DNA of 64,000 nucleotides from Nocardioides sp. HDW12B (GTDB lineage Bacteria; Actinomycetota; Actinomycetes; Propionibacteriales; Nocardioidaceae), in contig NZ_CP049867.1 in the NCBI RefSeq assembly GCF_011299595.1, positions 1,922,001-1,986,000 of the forward strand, written 5' to 3'. This document shows positions 17,630 through 26,455 of the stretch, piece by piece. A program made the translations under genes and the position numbers. Under the pieces are notes generated by a model. That model was not told the origin of the DNA. It made no database searches and worked only from the letters and a program-made list of their open reading frames with translations. Within the stretch, counting starts at the first letter, position 1; each line of letters starts with the position of its first letter.

Positions 17630-19171
17630 GTGGACACCACCCCCGGCACCGCAGGCACCCCGACCGCACGCACCGTCTCGGCCCTCGTGGTCGGAGCGGG
17701 CTTCGGGGGCATCGCCGCCGCCGTCGAGCTGCGCAACCGCGGCGTCACGGACCTGACCGTGCTGGAGAAGGCCGACCGCGTGGGCGGGGTGTGGCGCGAG
17801 AACACCTACCCCGGCGCCGCCTGCGACGTGCCGTCCTCGCTGTACTCCTACTCCTTCGCCCCCAACCCCGACTGGCCCCGGCGCTACGCCGCGCAGCCGG
17901 ACATCCTGGCCTACATCGAGCGCGTCGCCCGCGAGGAGGGGCTCGACGACCTCGTCACCACCGGCACCGAGGTCGTCGAGGCCCGCTGGGACGACGGCGC
18001 CCACCGGTGGACGGTGCGGACCCGCCGCGACGGGTCCGAGGGGCCGACGTACGAGACCGACGTGCTCGTCTTCGCCCAGGGCCAGCTCTCGCGGCCCGCG
18101 GTCCCGGACCTGCCCGGCCGCGACACGTTCACCGGGCCGGCCTTCCACTCCGCCGCGTGGGACCACTCCGTGGAGTGGAGCGGCAAGCGGGTCGCCGTCA
18201 TCGGCACGGGCGCGAGCGCCATCCAGTTCGTGCCCCACCTCGCCGAGGCGGTGGGCGACACCGGGCGGGTGACGGTCTTCCAGCGGTCCGCGCCGTACGT
18301 CGTGCCGAAACCGGACCGGGGCTACACCCGCGCGCACCTGCAGGCCTTCGAGAAGGTCCCGCTGACCCAGGCGTTCGGTCGCGAGCTGACCCGCTTCGGC
18401 AGCGAGCAGCTCAACCGGACCCTGGGCGAGCAGGGCCGGATGACCTCGCTGCTCGAGACCGCCTTCCGGCTGCACCTGCGCCACCAGGTGTCCGACCCGG
18501 CGCTGCGCGCCAAGCTCCAGCCGGACTACCCCATCGGCTGCAAGCGGCTGCTGTTCTCCAACGACTGGTACCCGGCCCTGGTGCGTGACAACGTCGACGT
18601 CGTGACCCACGGCGTCGCGGGCGTCGACGCCGACGGGGTCGCGACCGACGACGGCGCGCACCACGACGTCGACGTCATCGTCTGGGGCACGGGGTTCCGG
18701 GCCACCGAGTTCCTCGCGCCGGTCGAGGTCGTCGGCCGCGACGGCCACCCGCTCGCCGAGGAGTGGCGCGGCGGCGCCCACGCCCACCTCGGCATCTCCG
18801 TGCCCGGCTTCCCCAACGCGTTCGTCGTCTACGGCCCGAACACCAACCTCGGCGGCAGCTCCATCATCTCGATGATCGAGTGCCAGACCGGCTACCTCGG
18901 GCAGGCCGTGGCCGCGCTGCAGGAGGGCCGTGCCGACGTCGTCGAGGTGCGGCGCGACGTCGCCGAGCGCTACGACGCCGAGATGCAGGACCGGCTGTCA
19001 CGCAGCGTGTGGGCGTCGGGCTGCTCCAGCTGGTACCAGTCCCCCGGCGGGCGGGTCACCACGAACTGGCCCGGCCAGGTCCAGGAGTACCGCGAGCGCA
19101 CCGCCGAGCTCGACCTCACCGAGTTCCGGTTGGAGCGTGTGCCAGCGGGTACGTTCCCGGCCACACGCTGA
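17630..19171 (+). CDS. Flavin-containing monooxygenase, Baeyer-Villiger type
   Basis: 513 residues. Class B flavoprotein monooxygenases use FAD, NADPH and O2 to insert oxygen into ketones or oxidise heteroatoms. The FAD Rossmann motif is GAGFGG (22-27) and the NADPH motif is GTGASA (192-197). Between them FTGPAFHSAAWD (167-178) fits the Baeyer-Villiger fingerprint FxGxxxHxxxW. The substrate is unknown. The C-terminal part (VYGPNTNLGGSSIISMIECQ, GGRVTTNWPG) is common to cyclohexanone- and phenylacetone-monooxygenase relatives. The GTG was chosen because of the TAGCCT box upstream and the short N-terminal extension. Confidence 0.88.
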   Translation: MDTTPGTAGTPTARTVSALVVGAGFGGIAAAVELRNRGVTDLTVLEKADRVGGVWRENTYPGAACDVPSSLYSYSFAPNPDWPRRYAAQPDILAYIERVAREEGLDDLVTTGTEVVEARWDDGAHRWTVRTRRDGSEGPTYETDVLVFAQGQLSRPAVPDLPGRDTFTGPAFHSAAWDHSVEWSGKRVAVIGTGASAIQFVPHLAEAVGDTGRVTVFQRSAPYVVPKPDRGYTRAHLQAFEKVPLTQAFGRELTRFGSEQLNRTLGEQGRMTSLLETAFRLHLRHQVSDPALRAKLQPDYPIGCKRLLFSNDWYPALVRDNVDVVTHGVAGVDADGVATDDGAHHDVDVIVWGTGFRATEFLAPVEVVGRDGHPLAEEWRGGAHAHLGISVPGFPNAFVVYGPNTNLGGSSIISMIECQTGYLGQAVAALQEGRADVVEVRRDVAERYDAEMQDRLSRSVWASGCSSWYQSPGGRVTTNWPGQVQEYRERTAELDLTEFRLERVPAGTFPATR

Positions 19172-19244
19172 TCTCCCGGCCCGTCAGGGTCGGGCGCTCG
19201 GCACCACAGGGCGCTCCGGCGCCCGACTCGGGAGGAGAACCATC

Positions 19245-19391
19245 GTGGCAACCGTTCTGTGGCTCATCGCCGTCGTGCTCGTCATCGCCGGCATCGTCCA
19301 GATCGTGCGGGGCGGGCTGATCCCCGGCATCGTTCTCATCGTCGTCGGTCTGCTCGTCGGACCCGGCGGTGTGAGCATCTTCAACGTCTGA
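19245..19391 (+). CDS. GPGG-motif small membrane protein
   Basis: 48 residues, two hydrophobic helices (about 3-20 and 26-38) joined by VRGG, then the motif VGPGGVSIFNV. This matches a recognised class of actinobacterial micro-membrane proteins named for the GPGG motif, with no known function. GGAGGAG lies eight bases before the GTG. A strong hairpin follows eleven bases after the stop, so it is probably a single-gene transcript. Confidence 0.85.
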   Translation: MATVLWLIAVVLVIAGIVQIVRGGLIPGIVLIVVGLLVGPGGVSIFNV

Positions 19392-19400
19392 CGGTCCGGT

Positions 19401-19435
19401 CGCCGGCCGCCGGGGTCCCACCCCGACGGCCGGCG
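19401..19435 (+). terminator. Strong GC hairpin after the GPGG gene
   Basis: The arm CGCCGGCCG pairs with CGGCCGGCG and, after one C-A mismatch, CGGGGT pairs with ACCCCG around a CCC loop. Fifteen pairs form in 35 bases. There is no T run, as is usual in high-GC actinobacteria. Confidence 0.7.
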
Positions 19436-19463
19436 CCTGGTTCCTGCCCGGATCCCCCCCCCC

Positions 19464-20459
19464 ATGCCACGACTCCGCACCGTCTCCACCCAGCAGCCCG
19501 GATGGACGCGCGTCCCCCACGGCCGCGGCTTCCGCTACCTCGACGACCAGGGCAGGCCCCTCGAGGCCTCCGACGTCGCGCGCATCAAGGCGCTGGTGAT
19601 CCCGCCCGCCTGGCGCGAGGTGTGGATCTCGCCGTACCCGAACGGCCACCTGCAGGCGGTGGGCACCGACGAGGCCGGCCGCCGGCAGTACCTCTACCAC
19701 GACGAGTGGCGGCGCAAGCGCGACGAGGCGAAGTTCGACCGGGTCCTCGACATGGCCGCCCGGCTGCCCCGCGTGCGCAAGCGCGTCCGCGCCGACCTCG
19801 CCCTCGCCACCACCGCCCGCGAGACCACGCTCGCCGCGGCGGTGCGGCTCATCGACCTCGGCTGCTTCCGGCTCGGCTCCGACTCCTCGGTGGAGGAGCA
19901 CGGCAGCTACGGCCTGACCACTCTGGAGCGGCGCCACCTCAAGCGCCGTGAGGCGGGCTGGACCTTCTCGTTCGTCGGCAAGGCCGGCGTCGAGCACGAC
20001 ATCGACGTGCGCGACCCCGACCTCTGCAAGGTCCTGGAGCTGCTGGCCGGGCGACGGCGCGGTGACGCCCGGCTGCTGTGCCACCAGATGAGCCGCCGGT
20101 GGGTCCCCCTCCAGGCCGGCGACGTCAACGACCACATCCGTGAGCTCTTCGGGATCGAGGTCACCGCCAAGGACTTCCGCACCTGGCACGCCACCGTCCA
20201 CGTCGCGGCCGAGCTCGGGCGCAGCACCGCCACCAGCAAGACCGCGCGCAAGAAGGCGGTGCGCTCCGCGGTGGTCAGCGCCAGCGAGCTGCTGGGCAAC
20301 ACCCCGACCGTCTGCAAGAGCTCCTACGTCGACCCGCGGGTGCTCGACCTCTACGAGCACGACGTGACGATCGACGAGTCGCTGGCCCGTCTGCCGCGCG
20401 ACGAGGACAAGGCCCGCGACCGGTTGGACCGGGCCGTGCTCAAGCTGCTGACCGACTGA
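19464..20459 (+). CDS. DNA topoisomerase IB (poxvirus/eukaryote type)
   Basis: 331 residues, the size of bacterial TopIB. The enzyme nicks and reseals one DNA strand through a 3'-phosphotyrosine to relax supercoils. The nucleophile is Y288 in CKSSYVDPRVL. Other active-site residues fall in FRLGSDS (R136), FVGKAG (K173) and FRTWHATV (R239, H242). The N-terminal domain has IPPAWREVWISPYPNGHLQA, the DNA-binding signature of the bacterial group. The ATG follows a run of ten C with no clear ribosome site. The gene converges on the MshC-like gene. Confidence 0.94.
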   Translation: MPRLRTVSTQQPGWTRVPHGRGFRYLDDQGRPLEASDVARIKALVIPPAWREVWISPYPNGHLQAVGTDEAGRRQYLYHDEWRRKRDEAKFDRVLDMAARLPRVRKRVRADLALATTARETTLAAAVRLIDLGCFRLGSDSSVEEHGSYGLTTLERRHLKRREAGWTFSFVGKAGVEHDIDVRDPDLCKVLELLAGRRRGDARLLCHQMSRRWVPLQAGDVNDHIRELFGIEVTAKDFRTWHATVHVAAELGRSTATSKTARKKAVRSAVVSASELLGNTPTVCKSSYVDPRVLDLYEHDVTIDESLARLPRDEDKARDRLDRAVLKLLTD

Positions 20460-20486
20460 CCTGCACGAGCGACGTCTCGCGGGTCA
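20456..20486. terminator. Interrupted hairpin between convergent topoisomerase and ligase genes
   Basis: TGACC and GGTCA form the outer stem and CGAG and CTCG the inner stem, spanning both stop codons. It could serve as a bidirectional terminator; the internal loop makes it moderate. Confidence 0.4.
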
Positions 20487-21668
20487 GCCCTGGGGCGCCA
20501 GCTTGAGCAGCCCGACGAGGGTCTGGGCCGCGTCGGCGCCGTCGGGGCCGCCGCCGAGCGCCAGCTCGACGCACGCCGGCACGTCGAGGTCGTCGCGCAG
20601 GCGCTCGCGCACCGGCTCCGACGGAGACTCCTGGGTGCTGCCGGCGGCTGCGGCCACGAGCGCGGAGAGCACGCGGTCGGCGTCCTCGAAGACGCGCTCC
20701 TCGCAGTCCCACGGCTCCGACCAGCGTCGGTGCAGCAGCGCGAGGCGGATCGCGCCGGGGCGGTAACGCTGGAGCAGGTCGTCGACGAGGACGAGGTTCC
20801 CGATCGACTTGCTCATCTTGACGCCCTCGACCCGCACCTCGCCGACGTGGATCGTCGCGCGCGCGAACGGCGTGACGCCGGTCGCCGCCTCGGCCATGCC
20901 GCGCTGGTAGACGTGGTGCGGGAAGGCGAGGTCCGAGCCGCCGAGCAGGACGTCGACGGAGCTGCCGAAGGAGCTCATCGCCATCGCGGCGCACTCGGCG
21001 TGCCACCCCGGGCGGCCCCAGCCCCACGGGCTCGGCCACGCCGGGTGGTCCTCGGTGGAGGGTCGCCACACCGGCACGTCGAACCGTGACTCCCGGCCCG
21101 GGACGGCGGCCTGGTCGCCGTACTCGGTGGACAGGCGCAGCGCCTCGGCCTCACCGAGGCCGACCTGCGCGGGCAGGTGGTCGCCGCGGAAGTAGACGAA
21201 GCCGCCGCGCTCGTACGCCGCCCCGCGGGCCAGCAGCGCCGCGGCCAGCCGGACGACGGCGCCGACGTGGTTGCGCGCGTGCGGGGTCTGCGTCGGGGGC
21301 GCCACGGCGAGGGCCCGCATGTCGCGGTCGAAGCGGAACTCCTGGGTCAGGGCCAGCTCGTCGAAGGGCAGCCCCTGGCGCCACGCGGCGTGGGTGAGCA
21401 CGTCGTCGACGTCGGTGACGTTGCGCGCGACCTCGGTGGCCACGCCGTCCGAGCGCACGACGGAGCGGACCAGGTCGGCCCAGACGAAGGTGGCCGCGTG
21501 ACCCACGTGCGTGACGTCGTACGGCGTGATGCCGCAGGCGTACATGCGCAACGGGCCCACCGGCACCAGGTCGGTCCCGGCCAGCCGCAGGACCGACGTC
21601 GACGGCTCGTGCAGGGGGTAGCGGCCCTCGGCGCCGAGGATCCCGGAGGTGTCTCGCTGTGCTGGCAC
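20484..21668 (-). CDS. mshC: MshC-like ligase (class I cysteinyl-tRNA synthetase fold)
   Basis: 394 residues. MshC joins cysteine to GlcN-inositol in mycothiol synthesis and derives from cysteinyl-tRNA synthetase. The class I motifs are HVGH (54-57) and KMSKS (284-288). Zinc/cysteine ligands fit C45 (MYACGITPYD), C226 (GRPGWHAEC) and H251/H252. CGITPYD, rather than the CGPTVYD of tRNA synthetases, and the lack of an anticodon-binding tail both favour MshC. The sequence is divergent and slightly short, and it lies beside a DUF4032 gene rather than the usual mshC neighbours. A second copy elsewhere is possible. The GTG start is 14 bases after the upstream stop, with no ribosome site. Confidence 0.72.
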   Translation of the reverse strand: MPAQRDTSGILGAEGRYPLHEPSTSVLRLAGTDLVPVGPLRMYACGITPYDVTHVGHAATFVWADLVRSVVRSDGVATEVARNVTDVDDVLTHAAWRQGLPFDELALTQEFRFDRDMRALAVAPPTQTPHARNHVGAVVRLAAALLARGAAYERGGFVYFRGDHLPAQVGLGEAEALRLSTEYGDQAAVPGRESRFDVPVWRPSTEDHPAWPSPWGWGRPGWHAECAAMAMSSFGSSVDVLLGGSDLAFPHHVYQRGMAEAATGVTPFARATIHVGEVRVEGVKMSKSIGNLVLVDDLLQRYRPGAIRLALLHRRWSEPWDCEERVFEDADRVLSALVAAAAGSTQESPSEPVRERLRDDLDVPACVELALGGGPDGADAAQTLVGLLKLAPQG

Positions 21669-21682
21669 CCGACGATGATGCC

Positions 21683-22933
21683 CTATGCCGGGGGTGCCCC
21701 GCCCATCAGCGCCTCCGGGTCGTCGGCCGGAGTGGTGACCGCCTCCTCGGGCTTGCGCGTCAGCACCGTGTCGATGTAGTCCTGCGCGGACTCGAAGAAG
21801 TCGATCTCGTGCCCGGCGCGCTCGGAGAGCAGCCACCGGTGCACCAGCACCTCGTGGAAGATCTCGGGCGGCTCGAGGCGACCGCGCATCTCGCGCGGCA
21901 CCATCTGCACGAGCGGCTCGTAGACCTCGGTCAGCCAGCGGTTGGCCAGCGCCTCGCGCGGCAGGTCGTGGCTGAAGTGGGCACCGTAGGAGGCCATGTC
22001 GTTGAGCAGCCGACGGGCCTGCCCCTCCTCGGTCTCCAGCCCGGTGAGCGACCACAGCTCGCGCCGGTGGTGCCCGGCCTCGACCACCCGCGGCTGCAGC
22101 CGGACCCGCTCCCCCGGGCCCTCGGAGACGATGTCCATCTCGTCGACGTCGAAGCCGAGGTCGTTGAGCGACTCCATCCACTCCGCGATCTTCCACATGC
22201 CGGTGTCGCCACCGCTGAACGTCTCCGGCCGGGTCAGCGCGGCCCACAGCGCGTCGTAGCGCTCGCTGAGCATCTCGATCACCTCGGTGGGGTCCGACTC
22301 CTCGCCGACGAAGCCGCCGGCCTGGAGGTCCAGCAGCTCGGCGAAGACGTTCTCGGTGGCCACCGTCAGGTCGTGGCGCCGCTGTCCGTCGGACAGCTGC
22401 GGACGCAGCTCGCCGGTCTCCGCGTCGACGAGGTACGCCGCGAACTCGCCGGCGCTGCGCCGGAACAGCACGTTGGACAGCGAGACGTCGCCCCAGAAGA
22501 AGCCGGACAGGTGCAGCCGGACGAGCAGCACCACCAGCGCGTCGACGATCGACGGCAGGCTGTCGGCCCGCATGCCGTGCGAGAACAGCGACCGGTAGGG
22601 AAGCGAGAAGCGCAGGTGGCGCGTGACGAGCGCGCTGGGCAGCTCCTCCCCCGCGCGGGTCCGGCGCCCGGTGACGACGGCCTGCGGCACGACGGTGGGC
22701 AGGTCGAGGCGTCGCAGGTCGCGCAGCAGCTCGTACTCGCGACGCGCGATGGGCTCCTGGGTCTCCTTGACCGCGCACGCGTGCGTGCCGACGCGGACGA
22801 TGCGCACCACATGGCGCGAGATGCCGCGCGGCAGCGGCAGCACCACGTCCTCACCCCACTCCTCCAGCGGCAGGTGCCACGGAAGCCGGACCAGCTCGGG
22901 GTTGGGCTTGGTGGCGAGCAGCCTCAGGGCCAT
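21683..22933 (-). CDS. DUF4032 protein, kinase-like fold
   Basis: 416 residues. The N-terminal two thirds resembles lipopolysaccharide-kinase-like proteins: an ATP-site-like lysine in ACAVKETQE, then LVRLHLSGFFWGDVSLSNVLFRR with the catalytic-loop pattern (D, then N) and YLVDAETGEL in place of the DFG motif. The C-terminal part (EIFHEVLVHRWLLSERAGHEIDFF) is the DUF4032 region. Substrate unknown. The gene follows pyc by only four bases, so the three genes pyc, DUF4032 and mshC-like probably form one transcript. Confidence 0.8.
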   Translation of the reverse strand: MALRLLATKPNPELVRLPWHLPLEEWGEDVVLPLPRGISRHVVRIVRVGTHACAVKETQEPIARREYELLRDLRRLDLPTVVPQAVVTGRRTRAGEELPSALVTRHLRFSLPYRSLFSHGMRADSLPSIVDALVVLLVRLHLSGFFWGDVSLSNVLFRRSAGEFAAYLVDAETGELRPQLSDGQRRHDLTVATENVFAELLDLQAGGFVGEESDPTEVIEMLSERYDALWAALTRPETFSGGDTGMWKIAEWMESLNDLGFDVDEMDIVSEGPGERVRLQPRVVEAGHHRRELWSLTGLETEEGQARRLLNDMASYGAHFSHDLPREALANRWLTEVYEPLVQMVPREMRGRLEPPEIFHEVLVHRWLLSERAGHEIDFFESAQDYIDTVLTRKPEEAVTTPADDPEALMGGAPPA

Positions 22934-22937
22934 CGGC

Positions 22938-25900
22938 TCAATCCTTCGCGGGGGCGAGCACCAGGACGAGGTCGCCGCCGTCGACCTGCTGGGTGCCGGC
23001 CAGCGCCACGCGCTCGACCGTGCCCGCGACCGGCGCGGTGATCGCCGCCTCCATCTTCATGGCCTCGATGGTGGCGACCGTGTCCCCCTGGGCGACGGTC
23101 GCGCCCTCCTCGACCTGGGGCGTGACCACCCCGCCGAACGGCGCCGCGACGTGGCCCACCTTCGTGGGGTCGGCCTTCTCGGCGGTGGGCGCGTCGTCCG
23201 CGACGGAGCGGTCCCGGACGTTGACCGGGCGGAGCTGGCCGTTGATGGTGCACATGACCGTGCGGATGCCGCGCTCGTCGGGCTCGCTGACCGCCTCGAG
23301 GCCGAGCAGCAGCGTCTTGCCCTCCTCGAGGCGGACCTGGTGCTCCTGGCCCGGGCGGAGGCCGTAGAGGAAGTCGACGGTGGAGAGCGCCGAGACGTCG
23401 CCGTACTTCTCGCGCGACTCGGCGAACTCCTTCGTGGGCCCGGGGAAGAGCAGCGCGTTGAGGGTCGTGCGGCGGTCCTCGGCCAGCCCGCGGCGCTGGT
23501 CGTCGGTCAGGTCGGTGACGCTCTGACGCGTCGCGCGGCCGGCGAGCGCCTTGGTCCGGAACGGCTCGGGCCACCCGCCGGGCGGGTCGCCGAGCTCGCC
23601 GGAGAGGAACCCGATGACGGAGTCGGGGACGTCGAACTTCCGCGGGTCCTCGGCGAACTCGTCGGCGTCGGCGCCGACGCCGACCAGGTGCAGGGCCAGG
23701 TCGCCGACCACCTTCGACGACGGCGTGACCTTGACGATGTTGCCGAGGATGCGGTTGGCGGCGGCGTACATGTCCTCGATCTGCTCGAACTTCTCCCCCA
23801 GCCCGAGCGCGATCGCCTGCTGGCGCAGGTTGGAGAGCTGTCCGCCTGGGATCTCGTGGGTGTAGACGCGGCCCGTCGGCGAGGGCAGCCCGGACTCGAA
23901 GGGCGCGTAGACCCGGCGGGTGGCCTCCCAGTAGGGCTCGAGGTCGCAGACGGCGGTGAGCGACAGGCCGGTCTCGCGCTCGGAGTGGTCGGTGGCGGCG
24001 ACGAGCGCCGACAGCGACGGCTGGCTCGTGGTGCCGGCCATCGGCGCGGAGGCGGCGTCGACCGCGTCGACGCCGGACTCGATCGCGGCGAGCAGGGTGG
24101 CGAGCTGGCCACCGGGGGTGTCGTGGGTGTGCAGGTGGACCGGCAGCTCGAAGCGGTCGCGCAGCGCGGAGACGAGTCGGCGGGCCGCGGGCGGGCGCAG
24201 CAGCCCGGCCATGTCCTTGATGGCGATGACGTGGGCGCCGGCGTCGACGATGCGCCCGGCCAGGTCCAGGTAGTAGTCCAGCGTGTAGAGCGTCTCGCCC
24301 GGGTCCGACAGGTCGCCGGTGTAGCAGAGCGCGACCTCGGCGACGGCCGTGCCGGTGTCGCGCACGGCCTCGATCGCCGGACGCATCTGCTCGACGTCGT
24401 TGAGCGCGTCGAAGATGCGGAAGATGTCGATGCCGGTGGCGGCGGCCTCGTGCACGAAGGCCTCGGTCACCGCCGTGGGGTACGGCGTGTAGCCGACCGT
24501 GTTGCGCCCCCGCAGCAGCATCTGCAGGCAGATGTTCGGGGTGGCCCGGCGCAGCCGCGCCAGCCGCTCCCACGGGTCCTCGGAGAGGAACCGCAGCGCC
24601 ACGTCGTACGTCGCCCCGCCCCAGGCCTCGACCGAGAGCAGCTCGGGCGTCATCCGGGCCACGTGACCCGCGACGGCCTCGAGGTCGGTGGTCCGCACCC
24701 GCGTCGCGAGCAGCGACTGGTGGGCGTCGCGGAAGGTGGTGTCGGTGACGCCGACGTCGTTCTGCTCGCGCAGGTGCCGCGCGAAGCCCACCGGCCCGAG
24801 CTCCTGGAGACGCTGGCGGCTGCCGGCCGGCGGCTCCCCCGGCCCCAGCCGCGGCAGCTTGGCCGCCGCGTCGAGGTCGACCGGCGAGGCGCCGTGCGGC
24901 TGGTTGACGGTGACGTCGGCGAGGTAGGCCAGCAGCTTGGTGCCGCGGTCCGCGCTCGAGCGGGCGGTGAGCAGCTGGGGCCGGTCGGTGATGAACGAGG
25001 TCGTGACCCCGCCCCGGCGGAAGTCCGGGTCGTCGAGGACGGCGGCGAGGAACGGGATGTTGGTCGCCACCCCCCGGATGCGGAACTCCGCGATCGCGCG
25101 GCGGGCGCGCTCGACGGCGGTGGTGAAGTCGCGGCCGCGGCAGGTCAGCTTGGTCAGCATCGAGTCGAAGTGCGCCGACACCTCCGCCCCGGTGTACGTC
25201 GTGCCGCCGTCGAGGCGGATGCCGGCGCCGCCGGGCGAGCGGTAGGTCGTGATGACGCCCGTGTCCGGGCGGAACCCGTTGGCGGGGTCCTCGGTGGTGA
25301 TGCGGCACTGCAGGGCGGCGCCGCGCAGCCGGACGTCGTCCTGGCTCAGCCCGAGGTCCGCCAGGGTCTCCCCGGACGCGATCCGCATCTGGGCGCGGAC
25401 GAGGTCGACGTCGGTGACCTCCTCGGTCACCGTGTGCTCGACCTGGATGCGCGGGTTCATCTCGATGAAGACGTAGTCACCGGCCTCGTCGAGCAGGAAC
25501 TCCACCGTCCCGGCGTTGACGTAGCCGATCTCGGTGGCGAAGCGGACCGCGTCGGCACACATGCGCTCACGGGTGGCGGCGTCCAGGTTCGGCGCCGGCG
25601 CGATCTCGACGACCTTCTGGTGGCGGCGCTGCACCGAGCAGTCGCGCTCGAAGAGGTGCAGCACGGTGCCCTCGGCGTCGGCCAGGATCTGGACCTCGAT
25701 GTGGCGCGGGTTGACCACCGCCTGCTCGATGAACACGGTCGGGTCGCCGAAGGCGCCGTCGGCCTCGCGCATGCAGGACTCGAGCGCCTCGCGCAGCTGG
25801 GCGGGCTCGTCGACGCGTCGCATGCCGCGCCCGCCGCCGCCGGCGACGGCCTTGACGAACAACGGGTAGGGCATGTCGGCGGACGCCTGCACGAGAGCGT

Positions 25901-26324
25901 CGACGTCGGTGCCCGGCTCGACGCTGCTCAGCGTCGGGACGCCGGCGGCCTTGGCCGCGGCGATCGCACGCGCCTTGTTGCCGGTCAGCGTCAGCACGTC
26001 GGCGCTCGGGCCGATGAAGGTGATGCCCGCGGCGGCGCAGGCCTCGGCCAGGTGCGGGTTCTCCGAGAGGAAGCCGTAGCCGGGGTAGACCGCGTCAGCG
26101 CCGGCGCGCACTGCCGTCGCCACGATCCCCTCGGGGTCGAGGTAGGCCCGGACCGGGTGCCCGCGCTCACCGATCTCGTAGGCCTCGTCCGCCTTGAGCC
26201 GGTGCTCGGAGTTGCGGTCCTCGTGGGGGAAGACCGCCACGGTCTCGGCCCCCAGCTCGTACGCCGCGCGGAAGGCTCGGATCGCGATCTCGCCGCGGTT
26301 GGCCACCAGCACCTTGGAGAACAT
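22938..26324 (-). CDS. pyc: Pyruvate carboxylase
   Basis: 1128 residues in one chain. The biotin enzyme makes oxaloacetate from pyruvate, bicarbonate and ATP to refill the citric-acid cycle. Domains in order: biotin carboxylase (about 1-450; KVLVANRGEIAIR, the ATP loop KAVAGGGGRGMR and FIEMNPRIQVEHTVTE), carboxyltransferase (about 530-800; DTTFRDAHQSLLATR and LHTHDTPGG), the allosteric linker, and biotin carboxyl carrier at the end with K1090 in EAMKMEA. The ATG has GAGGAG upstream. A TAGGCT -10 lies in the divergent region shared with the LVIVD gene. Confidence 0.97.
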   Translation of the reverse strand: MFSKVLVANRGEIAIRAFRAAYELGAETVAVFPHEDRNSEHRLKADEAYEIGERGHPVRAYLDPEGIVATAVRAGADAVYPGYGFLSENPHLAEACAAAGITFIGPSADVLTLTGNKARAIAAAKAAGVPTLSSVEPGTDVDALVQASADMPYPLFVKAVAGGGGRGMRRVDEPAQLREALESCMREADGAFGDPTVFIEQAVVNPRHIEVQILADAEGTVLHLFERDCSVQRRHQKVVEIAPAPNLDAATRERMCADAVRFATEIGYVNAGTVEFLLDEAGDYVFIEMNPRIQVEHTVTEEVTDVDLVRAQMRIASGETLADLGLSQDDVRLRGAALQCRITTEDPANGFRPDTGVITTYRSPGGAGIRLDGGTTYTGAEVSAHFDSMLTKLTCRGRDFTTAVERARRAIAEFRIRGVATNIPFLAAVLDDPDFRRGGVTTSFITDRPQLLTARSSADRGTKLLAYLADVTVNQPHGASPVDLDAAAKLPRLGPGEPPAGSRQRLQELGPVGFARHLREQNDVGVTDTTFRDAHQSLLATRVRTTDLEAVAGHVARMTPELLSVEAWGGATYDVALRFLSEDPWERLARLRRATPNICLQMLLRGRNTVGYTPYPTAVTEAFVHEAAATGIDIFRIFDALNDVEQMRPAIEAVRDTGTAVAEVALCYTGDLSDPGETLYTLDYYLDLAGRIVDAGAHVIAIKDMAGLLRPPAARRLVSALRDRFELPVHLHTHDTPGGQLATLLAAIESGVDAVDAASAPMAGTTSQPSLSALVAATDHSERETGLSLTAVCDLEPYWEATRRVYAPFESGLPSPTGRVYTHEIPGGQLSNLRQQAIALGLGEKFEQIEDMYAAANRILGNIVKVTPSSKVVGDLALHLVGVGADADEFAEDPRKFDVPDSVIGFLSGELGDPPGGWPEPFRTKALAGRATRQSVTDLTDDQRRGLAEDRRTTLNALLFPGPTKEFAESREKYGDVSALSTVDFLYGLRPGQEHQVRLEEGKTLLLGLEAVSEPDERGIRTVMCTINGQLRPVNVRDRSVADDAPTAEKADPTKVGHVAAPFGGVVTPQVEEGATVAQGDTVATIEAMKMEAAITAPVAGTVERVALAGTQQVDGGDLVLVLAPAKD

Positions 26325-26378
26325 GCAGCTCCTCGTGACGGATCAGGGCCGCAGCTGCGGCAGACATCCGGAGCGGTC

Positions 26379-26384
26379 AGCCTA
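26379..26384 (-). promoter_or_regulatory. Putative -10 box (TAGGCT) of pyc
   Basis: On the minus strand, TAGGCT lies about 55 bases before the pyc ATG. No clear -35 is seen. Confidence 0.4.
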
Positions 26385-26420
26385 GCCAAGCGCGCCGGTC
26401 ACGTCGCCGGAGGTCCGCTG

Positions 26421-26436
26421 TGTGACCTCTGGCACG
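26421..26436. promoter_or_regulatory. Weak CRP/GlxR-like site in the pyc/LVIVD divergent region
   Basis: TGTGACCTCTGGCACG keeps the left half TGTGA and CAC of the right half of TGTGA-N6-TCACA. It lies 20 bases before the GTG at 26456. Two mismatches make it tentative. Confidence 0.3.
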
Positions 26437-26455
26437 CTCGCTCGTTGGAGGGGAC

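Noticed and set aside
20484-21668. Ordinary cysteinyl-tRNA synthetase
   Set aside because: It lacks the C-terminal anticodon-binding domain and has CGITPYD instead of CGPTVYD.
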